NCBI GenBank assembly: GCA_005800795.1 | Contig: SYEN01000369.1 | Coordinates: forward strand, 1 to 11,845 | Direction of reading: 5' to 3' | Source of the DNA: Burkholderiales bacterium | GTDB lineage: Bacteria; Pseudomonadota; Gammaproteobacteria; Burkholderiales; SG8-41 | DNA: 11,845 nt | Shown here: one piece after another, positions 1 through 6,718 of the stretch | How positions within the stretch are numbered: the first letter of the stretch is position 1 | Layout of the letters: each line of letters starts with the position of its first letter | Program-made: the position numbers and the translations under genes | The notes under the pieces: generated by a model | What the model was told of the DNA's origin: nothing | What the model saw: only the letters and a program-made list of their open reading frames with translations | Database searches by the model: none

Positions 1-80
1 GCTAGTATGGCCACTTGGCTGGAAAAACGTTCAAAATCGAAACGGTGCGTTGTGCGCAAGTCCCCAAAATAGGGCAACAT

Positions 81-126
81 TCAGTTAACTGACTGACGTT
101 TGGCTCGTCTGCCCGCAAACGTCAGT
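81..126. promoter_or_regulatory. Palindrome plus 11-bp inverted repeat, candidate operator
   Basis: A perfect 12-bp palindrome (TCAGTTAACTGA, 81-92) abuts a perfect 11-bp inverted repeat: ACTGACGTTTG at 92-102 and CAAACGTCAGT at 116-126, separated by 13 bases. It lies 44 bp before the ATG of the solute receptor gene. No T-run follows on either strand, so an intrinsic terminator is unlikely. An operator for a dimeric regulator, or a 5' UTR hairpin, would fit. Only the symmetry is seen directly; function is inferred. Confidence 0.45.
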
Positions 127-169
127 GTCATCGCACCGTTCGTCCACTTGTCTCAACGAGGGCTCATCC

Positions 170-1153
170 ATGATATGCCGAGCGTTTGCCATGACGTTGC
201 CAACAGCCTTCGTGCTGCTTGCTTTTGCGGGTGCTGTGCACGGTGAGCCGGCTTTTCCGAACAAACCCATGCGATTTATCGTCGGCAATGCGCCCGGCGG
301 TAGCACCAGCTATATCGCACGGCTTGTGGGTGACGCCGTAACCAAAACCTGGGGCCATCAAGTTGTGGTCGACAATCGCGGCGGTGGCGATGGTGTAATC
401 GCTGCTGAAGCGCTATACAAGGCTGCGCCGGATGGGCATACGATGCTGCTCGTCTCGGCCGCACTGACGATTCGACCGCACCTTCATCCCAACAAGGTCT
501 ATGCGGCTTTCCTCAATGAATTTGTGCCGGTCGCGACGTTAGTGAGCTCCGACTATATCCTGGTCGCGAACGTGTCGCTTCCGGTCAACAATCTGCAAGA
601 GGTGATTGCGCTCGCCAAAACGAGACCCGGTTACTTAAAAGCTGCTGTTTCAAACATCGGCGGAACAAATCATTTGGCGCTTGAGCTTTTTAACGTGCTT
701 GCAGGCGTCAAGATTAAGGCTATACCCTACAAGGGCGGCGGACCCGGTATGACGGTGCTGATTTCAGGGGAGGTATCGGTGGCCGTCAACAACGCCATCA
801 CGCTTACCCCGCACATCAAGAGCGGCAAGATCAAACCGATTGCGACCGGCGGGACGGAGCGTCTTACGACACTTCCGCATGTCCCAACCTTCGCAGAACT
901 GGGTCTGCCTGGCTATGCTGCACGCAATTGGTTTGGTGTTGCGCTACCGCCACGCACCCCTGTAAAAATCGTTGAGAAGCTCGCCAAAGAGCTTGTGCGT
1001 ATACGCAACACGCCGGAATTCAAGGAAAAGATTGCGTCACAGGGTGTGCAACCGTTCTCGCTTGGCCCGGAGGAGTTTCGAGCGTTTCTAAAAAGCGAGT
1101 CGGCCAGGTTCGCCAAGATCATCAAAGAGGCCAATATCGTAGCCGGACCATGA
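170..1153 (+). CDS. Bug/TctC-type tripartite tricarboxylate transporter substrate-binding protein
   Basis: Periplasmic receptor of the Bug family, which binds small carboxylates or related solutes for TTT transporters or acts as an orphan sensor. Translated from ATG 170 it has 327 residues, the usual family length. Residues 1-25 form a signal peptide (hydrophobic core about 9-22, likely cleavage after AVHG). The mature start FPNKPMRFIV then APGGSTSYIARLV (41-53), VVVDNRGGGDG (65-75), KAAPDGHTML (84-93), GGTNHLALELF (164-174) and IPYKGGGPGM (185-194) match the family pattern. ATG 170 is preferred to the upstream GTG 125 because CGAGGG lies 7 bases before it and the signal peptide begins properly. 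No TctA/TctB membrane genes are visible, so it is either an orphan or served in trans. The substrate cannot be read from sequence. It converges on the amidohydrolase gene with only 12 bp between stop codons. Confidence 0.9.
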   Translation: MICRAFAMTLPTAFVLLAFAGAVHGEPAFPNKPMRFIVGNAPGGSTSYIARLVGDAVTKTWGHQVVVDNRGGGDGVIAAEALYKAAPDGHTMLLVSAALTIRPHLHPNKVYAAFLNEFVPVATLVSSDYILVANVSLPVNNLQEVIALAKTRPGYLKAAVSNIGGTNHLALELFNVLAGVKIKAIPYKGGGPGMTVLISGEVSVAVNNAITLTPHIKSGKIKPIATGGTERLTTLPHVPTFAELGLPGYAARNWFGVALPPRTPVKIVEKLAKELVRIRNTPEFKEKIASQGVQPFSLGPEEFRAFLKSESARFAKIIKEANIVAGP

Positions 1154-1165
1154 CAGCGAACTCGC

Positions 1166-2191
1166 CTACGCTACGATCCGATACACCCGCACCGCCGTGT
1201 CATGAAACATCGCCGCGCGTTCGCTGGCCGAATAGCCCTTCGACAGGCGTTTGAACGCGTTCCACACCACGCCGTAGGAATACGACACTTTGTCGACCGG
1301 GAAATTGCTTTCGAACAAGCAGCGGTTGGGGCCGAATTTTTCTATGCAGTACTGCATCAACGGCGCCAGCGTGTTCGCCAGTTCCTCCGAGCCAATGGGT
1401 TTCTCGCGCGCAAGCCATTCGTAGCCAAAACGCTTTTGCCCCACGCCGCCGAGCTTGAGCAAGATGTTGGGGCAGCTTGCCGCGTTGGCGATGCCGCGCC
1501 GCCAGTCTGCCAGCACTTCGTTGTCACGATTTTCATCGCCACGATAAGGCCCCACGCGCACGAGGCCGCCGATGTGGTTTAGCACGATGGTGAGTTCCGG
1601 CACGGCGCGGGCGAATTCGACCAGTTCGTCCAGCTGCGCGTGATACAGCGAGTTGTCGAGTGTCAGTCCCATTTTCGCCAGGACGCGCGCACCGGCGCGG
1701 TATTGCGGGGTGGACATCACGCCTTGAATATCGCGTTTGGCGAGTTCGGGGCTGGCATCCCACCCGGCGGCGTGGCGTATGCCGTGAAAGCGCGGGCTGG
1801 CGGCCTGCATGGCCTCCAATACCGGCGCGACGGCATCGCCGAGTTTTAAATCGGCATGGCCGACTATTGACGCGGCAATTTTGGTGGGGCCGTATTGGCC
1901 GGTCGCTGCTTCGTCAGCCACCTGGTTGACGTGTTCCACCTCGCCCAGCGGACGCATCGCTTCCGGCCCGCTGTCACGATAAAACGCCTTGACCTCGATA
2001 TACACCGTCGAACGGATGTTGTGGCCGCTGTCACAGATGTCGGCAGCGAGTTCGGGCAGCAGATAGCGCTGATAAGCCGCCGGTTCATGCCGCTGCGCCC
2101 AGATGTGGTGATGCGGATCGCAGATGGGTAAATCAGGCTCAAGGGCCGATTCGGGTGTGAGTTGCAGCCAGGTGGAGTCTCCAATGGGCAT
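1166..2191 (-). CDS. Amidohydrolase family 2 protein (COG3618-type TIM-barrel hydrolase)
   Basis: Predicted cytoplasmic metal-dependent hydrolase of the amidohydrolase superfamily; relatives act on lactones, dicarboxylate lactones and similar ring compounds. From ATG 2191 the product has 341 residues. Seen motifs are DPHHHIW (25-31, the metal-binding HxH at the end of strand 1), HGIRH (136-140), LNHIGG (204-209) and ESNFPVDK (294-301) near the C-terminus. ATG 2191 is chosen because GAGGAA lies about 7 bases upstream and the family normally starts shortly before the DPHHH motif; the frame stays open upstream to 2281 but those residues look non-coding. It is divergent from the N-acyl-D-amino-acid deacylase-like gene and may share control with it. 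In the ESNFPVD segment an Asn stands where many relatives have the catalytic Asp (GSDWP), a variant I recall as common in one subgroup. There is no signal peptide. The substrate is unknown. Confidence 0.88.
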   Translation of the reverse strand: MPIGDSTWLQLTPESALEPDLPICDPHHHIWAQRHEPAAYQRYLLPELAADICDSGHNIRSTVYIEVKAFYRDSGPEAMRPLGEVEHVNQVADEAATGQYGPTKIAASIVGHADLKLGDAVAPVLEAMQAASPRFHGIRHAAGWDASPELAKRDIQGVMSTPQYRAGARVLAKMGLTLDNSLYHAQLDELVEFARAVPELTIVLNHIGGLVRVGPYRGDENRDNEVLADWRRGIANAASCPNILLKLGGVGQKRFGYEWLAREKPIGSEELANTLAPLMQYCIEKFGPNRCLFESNFPVDKVSYSYGVVWNAFKRLSKGYSASERAAMFHDTAVRVYRIVA

Positions 2192-2402
2192 GCGCAGCTT
2201 CCTCGGTGAACAGATCAGATGGTGAAACGATAAACCGCTTACTCGCTCTGGCAATCTATCCCGCGCCCCCGGAAGCGTCAATCACGCGGCCAGGCCTTCG
2301 ATACACCCAAATTGCCATTTCCTCCACACAGGCTTGCATGATTGCCGAACTTGGCTCACGATTACCCCACGCAACCTTATATGCAAAGCGACGGAGACCA
2401 CA
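2192..2402. promoter_or_regulatory. Divergent intergenic region between two amidohydrolase genes
   Basis: These 211 bp separate two genes transcribed outward, so promoters for both should lie here. A ribosome binding site for the leftward gene (GAGGAA on the minus strand, 2199-2204) and one for the rightward gene (GGAG, 2393-2396) mark the ends. Between them I see only weak promoter resemblances, such as TTATAT at 2377-2382 without a correctly spaced -35 box. I found no strong repeat or RNA structure. Confidence 0.4.
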
Positions 2403-4115
2403 ATGCAATACGATCTGGTAGTCAAGAATGGCACGATAGTTGATGGTTCGGGCATGCCGCGATTCCGCGCAGATGTCGGGGTGATTCAAGGCAAGGTCGC
2501 CCGTATCGGGCGCATCCGCGAATCCGCGAAGGAAACACTGGACGCCGAAGGCCATGTGGTAGCGCCCGGTTTTGTCGACGGCCACACGCACATGGACGCG
2601 CAGATTTTCTGGGATCCGCTGGGCACGTCGTCGTGCTATCACGGCATCACGTCGGTGGTGATGGGCAACTGCGGCTTCACGCTGGCGCCGTGCGCCGCAC
2701 AGGACAAGCACATGGTGGTGCGCAACCTGCAGCGCGCCGAAGACATTTCGCCCGAGGCGATGGAAGCCGGCATTAAATGGAACTGGACAACGTATCCCGA
2801 GTTTCTGGAAACCATCGAAAAGCTGCCCAAGGGCATCAACTACGCCAGCTATGTCGGCCACTCGGCGATTCGCACGTTTGTGATGGGCGAGCGCGCATTT
2901 ACCGAGAAAGCCACCGAAGCCGATCTGCAAGCGATGGAGCGCCAGGTGCACGATGCGATTTCCGCAGGCGCCATCGGCTTTACATCGTCGCGTTCGCCCG
3001 CGCACGAAACGCCGGATGCGCGCCCGGTGGCGAGCCGCGCGGCGGCGTGGGACGAGGTGCGGCGGCTGGTGGGCACCATGGGCAAACTCAATGCGGGGCT
3101 GTTTGAACTCGCGGGCGAGGGCGTGGATCGCAAGCTGGGTGACCCGGGGCTGGGTGAATATCATGGGCGCTTGCGTGATCTGGCGGTGGAGTCTGGCCGG
3201 CCGATTACATTCGGAGTTTTTGGCCGGCGTGATTCACCCGGCACGTGGAAAAAATATCTCAATCTGCTTGATGAAACCGCTGCGGCGGGCGGGCGCATGT
3301 TCGCGCAGGCACACAGCCGTTCATTGAGCGCGCTGCTGTCGTTCAAGACGCAAATGCCGTTCGACCGTTTGCCGCTGTGGAAAGACATTCGCGCGCTGCC
3401 GTTGGAGGAACAAAAAGCGAAGCTGCGCGATCCCGCGTTGCGGGCGAAGCTTATTGAAGCTTCCAGCGCGCGCGACAGTCACCAGGCGCGTGGCACTGAG
3501 GCGCGGCCACCCGATTACGATTGGCTGTTCGTGTTCGACACCGTGAAAGGGCCGCATCGCTCTGTGGCGGAAGTGGCGCGCAGCCGCAATCAGCACCCTG
3601 CCGAAACCATGATAGAACTGGCGCTGGAAAAGGATCTGGACCTGTTCTTTTTACAACCGGTGGCGAACGAAGATCAGGATGCCGCGCTGGAAATCATGCG
3701 CCATCCACGCGCGGTGACGACCTTTTCCGACTCCGGTGCGCATGTGTCGCAGTTGATGGATTCATCGCTGCAAACGCATTTGCTCTCGCACTGGGTGCGC
3801 GAGAAACAGGCGTTCACGCTGGAGCAGGCAGTGCGCATGCTGTCGCTGGTGCCCGCGACGCTGTGGGGCTTTCACGACCGCGGCCTGCTGCGCGAAGGCA
3901 TGATGGCGGACATGGTGGTGTTCAATCCCGATACCATCGCGGCGACCATGCCGGAGGTGGTGAACGATCTGCCCGCCGGCGCGCGGCGGCTGGTGCAACG
4001 CACGCACGGTATGGCGGCTACAGTGGTCAACGGTAAAGTGGTGCTCAAGGATTGCAAGCCGACCGGCGCGCTGCCGGGCCGGTTGCTGCGCGGACCGCTG
4101 GGGCAGCGGGCGTAG
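2403..4115 (+). CDS. N-acyl-D-amino-acid deacylase family amidohydrolase (COG3653)
   Basis: Predicted cytoplasmic metal-dependent hydrolase related to D-aminoacylase, which removes acyl groups from N-acyl-D-amino acids. From ATG 2403 it has 570 residues. Seen motifs are the N-terminal beta-domain start MQYDLVVKNGTIVDGSG, VDGHTHMDAQ (58-67, HxH metal ligands His61 and His63), GNCGF (88-92, whose Cys90 matches the metal-bridging Cys of D-aminoacylases), VGHSAIRTFVMGE (151-163), QAHSR (302-306), and TFSDSGAH (440-447, holding the likely catalytic Asp). The C-terminus (about 495-555) is the usual closing beta-domain, including MADMVVFNPDT. ATG 2403 is supported by GGAG 6 bases upstream; the frame stays open upstream to 2334. 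The segment FELAGEG (234-240) lies where D-aminoacylase has a metal-binding His, so this belongs to a divergent subgroup and its true substrate may differ. Transcribed away from the COG3618 gene. Confidence 0.87.
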   Translation: MQYDLVVKNGTIVDGSGMPRFRADVGVIQGKVARIGRIRESAKETLDAEGHVVAPGFVDGHTHMDAQIFWDPLGTSSCYHGITSVVMGNCGFTLAPCAAQDKHMVVRNLQRAEDISPEAMEAGIKWNWTTYPEFLETIEKLPKGINYASYVGHSAIRTFVMGERAFTEKATEADLQAMERQVHDAISAGAIGFTSSRSPAHETPDARPVASRAAAWDEVRRLVGTMGKLNAGLFELAGEGVDRKLGDPGLGEYHGRLRDLAVESGRPITFGVFGRRDSPGTWKKYLNLLDETAAAGGRMFAQAHSRSLSALLSFKTQMPFDRLPLWKDIRALPLEEQKAKLRDPALRAKLIEASSARDSHQARGTEARPPDYDWLFVFDTVKGPHRSVAEVARSRNQHPAETMIELALEKDLDLFFLQPVANEDQDAALEIMRHPRAVTTFSDSGAHVSQLMDSSLQTHLLSHWVREKQAFTLEQAVRMLSLVPATLWGFHDRGLLREGMMADMVVFNPDTIAATMPEVVNDLPAGARRLVQRTHGMAATVVNGKVVLKDCKPTGALPGRLLRGPLGQRA

Positions 4116-4144
4116 CGGGAACGCCTAAAACGGTACTTGGGGAA

Positions 4145-4177
4145 CACCGCGCGCAAGAGTTTAAGGCGCGCGCGGTG
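4145..4177. terminator. Strong GC-rich hairpin between convergent genes
   Basis: Perfect 10-bp stem CACCGCGCGC (4145-4154) with GCGCGCGGTG (4168-4177) around a 13-base loop. It lies 29 bp after the deacylase stop and about 67 bp beyond the end of the leftward small gene, so it could end both transcripts. There is no T-run directly after it on either strand, so it is not a textbook intrinsic terminator; it may instead block RNA decay or work with Rho. Confidence 0.5.
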
Positions 4178-4244
4178 CGGGTCATGCCAGTAGCGGCTTG
4201 GCGGCGATAAGACCTTCAACTGGACCGTCAATTGCCGCTTTGGC

Positions 4245-4460
4245 CTACTGGTAGCGGCGCTCCACTAATTCGCTGATATCGAAAGCGTCGAAGTCGTCGT
4301 CGGCGTCCAGCAACGGGTTGACAGCGCGCAAAATGCGCGGCGATAACCTGCGCCGGGTTGGGGAGGCATGCGTGGAGTTGGGGCGATCGCCGTCGTGCGT
4401 GAACGCCTCAAGGTCATCGAGCTCCGGCTCTACACCGTAATCTTTGATGTGAACGATCAT
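4245..4460 (-). CDS. Small acidic protein of unknown function (71 aa)
   Basis: I do not recognise this protein. Reading from ATG 4460 gives 71 residues starting MIVHIKDYGVEPELDDLEAF. An excellent ribosome binding site, AAGGAG on the minus strand (4467-4472), lies 6 bases before that ATG and fixes the start; the frame stays open upstream to 4502. The product is acidic overall (about 16 Asp/Glu against 9 Lys/Arg), with a basic patch TRRR (35-38) in the middle and an Asp-rich stretch DADDDFDAFD (52-61) near the C-terminus. It has no signal peptide, membrane segment or Cys, and looks partly disordered. It stands alone: the neighbour to its left converges and that to its right diverges. A regulatory or protein-binding role is conceivable, but nothing in the sequence settles this. 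The strong ribosome binding site and ordinary codon use argue that it is real. Confidence 0.65.
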   Translation of the reverse strand: MIVHIKDYGVEPELDDLEAFTHDGDRPNSTHASPTRRRLSPRILRAVNPLLDADDDFDAFDISELVERRYQ

Positions 4461-4774
4461 TTGTCTCTCCTTATCGGATGCTGCTGTTTGAAACAAAAGC
4501 ATCGACCATGCCAGTGCAAGATGGCACCGTGATGAAATTCACAGACAGCCGTAACTATTTGTTTTAAAATGGGTTTTTATAGATCATTTGCTGAATTGCA
4601 GCCACGGGCGGTTTGCTGCTTAAAGAAGTATTGACACATTTCGGCGCATGCCGGCACATCTTTGACAGTGCATTTTCCTATGCTGTGCACTATGTCACGG
4701 CGCATCTTGACGGCAAGATAGCGGCCCGTAGCCCGCACGCGTAAACTCGCGTGCCATGAATCGGCGCGCCCTCC
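4461..4774. other. 314-bp gene-free region between divergent genes
   Basis: This separates the leftward small gene from the rightward ubiH-like gene. Part of it (about 4545-4590) is AT-rich, unlike its surroundings. It holds two TTGACA hexamers (4631-4636 and 4662-4667), neither with a good -10 box at normal spacing; an inverted repeat AGTGCA/TGCACT (4667-4672 and 4686-4691) overlapping the second; and a small hairpin ATCTTG-ACGG-CAAGAT (4704-4719). Promoters of both flanking genes must be here or nearby. I see no convincing coding sequence or RNA gene. Confidence 0.5.
4498..4513 (-). promoter_or_regulatory. Possible sigma-54 (-24/-12) promoter for the small acidic gene
   Basis: Minus-strand sequence TGGCATGGTCGATGCT matches the sigma-54 consensus TGGCACRNNNNTTGCW at all but two defined positions and has the required 10-base gap between the invariant GG and GC. 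Transcription would start about 25-30 bases before the ATG at 4460, leaving room for its ribosome binding site. A single such match can arise by chance, and no enhancer-binding regulator is encoded in this window. Confidence 0.25.
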
Positions 4775-5950
4775 ATGACTGAAACTTTCGACATCGCCGT
4801 CATCGGTGCGGGGCTGGTGGGTACGAACCTCGCGTTGGCGTTGGCGCCCTCCCGGCTGCGCGTGGCGCTGGTGGAGCCGCGCGTGACGGTTCAGCCTGAT
4901 GCAGCTTGGGATAGCCGCATCTACGCCATCAGTCCCGGCTCGGCGGCGTTTTTGGGCGATTTGGGTGCATGGCAAAGCGTGGATGCGACGCGCATCGCAC
5001 GCGTGGAAACCATGCGCATTTTTGGGGATGCGCCTGCAGCCAGTCTTGAATTCAGCGCCTATGAAGCGGGCTTGAGCGAGCTGGCCTTCATCGCCGAAAA
5101 CGGACGGCTGCAAGCGGCGCTATGGCAACAGGTGCAACAATCCGATCACGCCGGGCACGTCACGTGTTACTGCCCGGCAGCGTGCCTCGAAATGACGCAA
5201 CACGCGGACGCGACTGAAATCAAACTCGATAACGGCATCACGTTGCGCGCTAAACTTGTGGTTGGTGCGGATGGCGCGCAAAGCTGGGTGCGCGCGCAAG
5301 CTGGCATCAAGGTGAACACACAGGCCTATGCGCAGCACGGCGTAGTGGCGAATTTTTCGTGCGCAGCACCGCACCGCGACACGGCGTTTCAATGGTTTCG
5401 CACCGATGGTGTGCTGGCCTTGCTGCCGCTGCCGGGCCACCGCGTGTCGATGGTGTGGTCAACCGACGATGCGCATGCGCAGGATTTGCTGGCACTGGAT
5501 GCTTCAACACTCGCGCTGCGCGTGAGCGAGGCCGCACAACATGCGCTGGGTGCGCTGCAAGTGATTACACCGGCTGTGGCGTTTCCGTTAAGCCTGCAAC
5601 GCGTGGCGGCTTTCGTGCAGCCGCGTCTTGCGCTGGTGGGGGACGCCGCACATAATGTGCACCCGCTGGCGGGTCAAGGTGTGAATCTGGGGCTGCGGGA
5701 CGCACGCGAATTGGCGGCGGTGCTGCGTGATTGTGGCGCGCAAAATGATTGTGGCGATTACGCGTTGCTGCGCCGTTACGAGCGCGCACGCAGGGAAGAT
5801 GTGTTGTCGATGCAGCTTGCCACCGACGGCTTGCAGAAACTTTTTGCCTCGCGGGCGGTCTGGCTGTCACGCGCACGGAATTTGGGCATGGACATATTGG
5901 CGAAACAACCGCTGCTGAAAAACCTGCTGGTGAAGCATGCGGTGGCGTAA
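4775..5950 (+). CDS. UbiH/UbiF/VisC/COQ6-family FAD-dependent ubiquinone biosynthesis hydroxylase
   Basis: Flavoprotein monooxygenase that hydroxylates the aromatic ring of a polyprenylated ubiquinone precursor at the cytoplasmic membrane. The 391 residues match the family length. Seen are the N-terminal dinucleotide motif GAGLVG (11-16), DSRIYAIS (46-53, FAD/substrate region), the DG motif VVGADGAQSWVR (162-173), and the GD motif LVGDAAHNVHPLAGQGVNLGLRDA (287-310, FAD ribityl binding), which together define the group. Which ring carbon it attacks (UbiH, UbiF, UbiI, UbiM) cannot be told from sequence alone, so I give no symbol. There is no good ribosome binding site before ATG 4775, but an ATG 19 bp upstream runs into a stop after eight codons, and GAGLVG needs this N-terminus. 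It is followed 18 bp later by dsbC, an arrangement I recall from other Betaproteobacteria, so the genes are probably cotranscribed. Confidence 0.9.
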   Translation: MTETFDIAVIGAGLVGTNLALALAPSRLRVALVEPRVTVQPDAAWDSRIYAISPGSAAFLGDLGAWQSVDATRIARVETMRIFGDAPAASLEFSAYEAGLSELAFIAENGRLQAALWQQVQQSDHAGHVTCYCPAACLEMTQHADATEIKLDNGITLRAKLVVGADGAQSWVRAQAGIKVNTQAYAQHGVVANFSCAAPHRDTAFQWFRTDGVLALLPLPGHRVSMVWSTDDAHAQDLLALDASTLALRVSEAAQHALGALQVITPAVAFPLSLQRVAAFVQPRLALVGDAAHNVHPLAGQGVNLGLRDARELAAVLRDCGAQNDCGDYALLRRYERARREDVLSMQLATDGLQKLFASRAVWLSRARNLGMDILAKQPLLKNLLVKHAVA

Positions 5951-5968
5951 CACTGACAAAGGAACAAC

Positions 5969-6697
5969 ATGTTGAAACGACTTTCCATACCGCTCGCGAT
6001 GATAGTGGCGATGCTATTGACTTTCGGCACGCCGGCCGCGCGGGCGCAGGACACCGAAGAAGCCCGTATCAAGCAGGCGCTGCAGGTCAAGTTTCCCAAG
6101 ATGACGGTGGATACCGTGACGCGCATGCCGTTCGGCGGCCTGTTTGAAGTCATTATGGGCGGCGAGGTGGTTTACACTGACGCCAAAACGGAGCTTCTGC
6201 TGGCCGGCACGCTCTACGACACGCGCACTATGCCCGCGCGCAACCTCACGCAGGAAACCACGCAAAGAGTCGCTGCAAAGCTGATGGCCGCGTCGCACGA
6301 CACCGCCATCAAGATGGTGCGTGGCAATGGCAAGCGCGTGTTGTATACATTCGAGGATCCGAACTGCGGCTATTGCCGCGAGCTCTACAAGGAGCTGGGC
6401 AAGATGACGGATATCACCGTCTACACCTTTCTGGTGCCGATTTTGTCGCCGGATTCCACCGAAAAGTCGCGCGCCATCTGGTGCGCCCGCGATCGCGCCA
6501 AGGCTTGGGATCAGGTGATGATCAAAGGTAACGTGAGCGAACCCTCAAAACCCTGCGACGCGCCGTTGGCGAAAAACACCGAAATTTCGCAGCGCCTTGG
6601 CCTCCGCGGTACGCCGGCGATTTTTACAGCGAGCGGTCAGCAGCTTGGCGGTTTCATCCCGGCGCAGCAGATCGAAAACGCGCTGTCCAAAAAGTAA
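5969..6697 (+). CDS. dsbC: Periplasmic thiol:disulfide interchange protein, DsbC type
   Basis: Protein disulfide isomerase that reshuffles wrong disulfides in exported proteins in the periplasm; DsbD normally keeps it reduced. The 242 residues comprise a signal peptide (1-26, cleavage likely after ARA), a dimerisation domain (about 27-90, including GLFEVIMGGEVVYTD), a linker, and a thioredoxin fold with active site CGYC (133-136) in the context FEDPNCGYCREL. The cis-Pro loop is GTPAIF (Pro216). Cys172 and Cys196 probably form the structural disulfide typical of DsbC. AAAGGA stands 7 bases before ATG 5969. It lies 18 bp after the ubiquinone hydroxylase and 21 bp before the TonB-like gene, so an operon of three is likely. 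All key residues are present. Confidence 0.93.
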   Translation: MLKRLSIPLAMIVAMLLTFGTPAARAQDTEEARIKQALQVKFPKMTVDTVTRMPFGGLFEVIMGGEVVYTDAKTELLLAGTLYDTRTMPARNLTQETTQRVAAKLMAASHDTAIKMVRGNGKRVLYTFEDPNCGYCRELYKELGKMTDITVYTFLVPILSPDSTEKSRAIWCARDRAKAWDQVMIKGNVSEPSKPCDAPLAKNTEISQRLGLRGTPAIFTASGQQLGGFIPAQQIENALSKK

Positions 6698-6718
6698 TTT
6701 GTTCCTCCGGCGTACGCC

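Noticed and set aside
125..169. Upstream GTG start for the solute receptor
   Set aside because: It adds a hydrophilic stretch before the signal peptide, whereas ATG 170 has a good ribosome binding site and a normal signal sequence. The added bases also overlap the inverted repeat.
2256..3164. Long 302-codon open frame on the minus strand
   Set aside because: It lies opposite the deacylase gene, is rich in Arg/His as expected from GC-rich antisense translation, and shows no family motif.
4649..4656. Short palindrome TGCCGGCA
   Set aside because: Eight-base palindromes are expected by chance in GC-rich DNA and nothing around it extends the symmetry.
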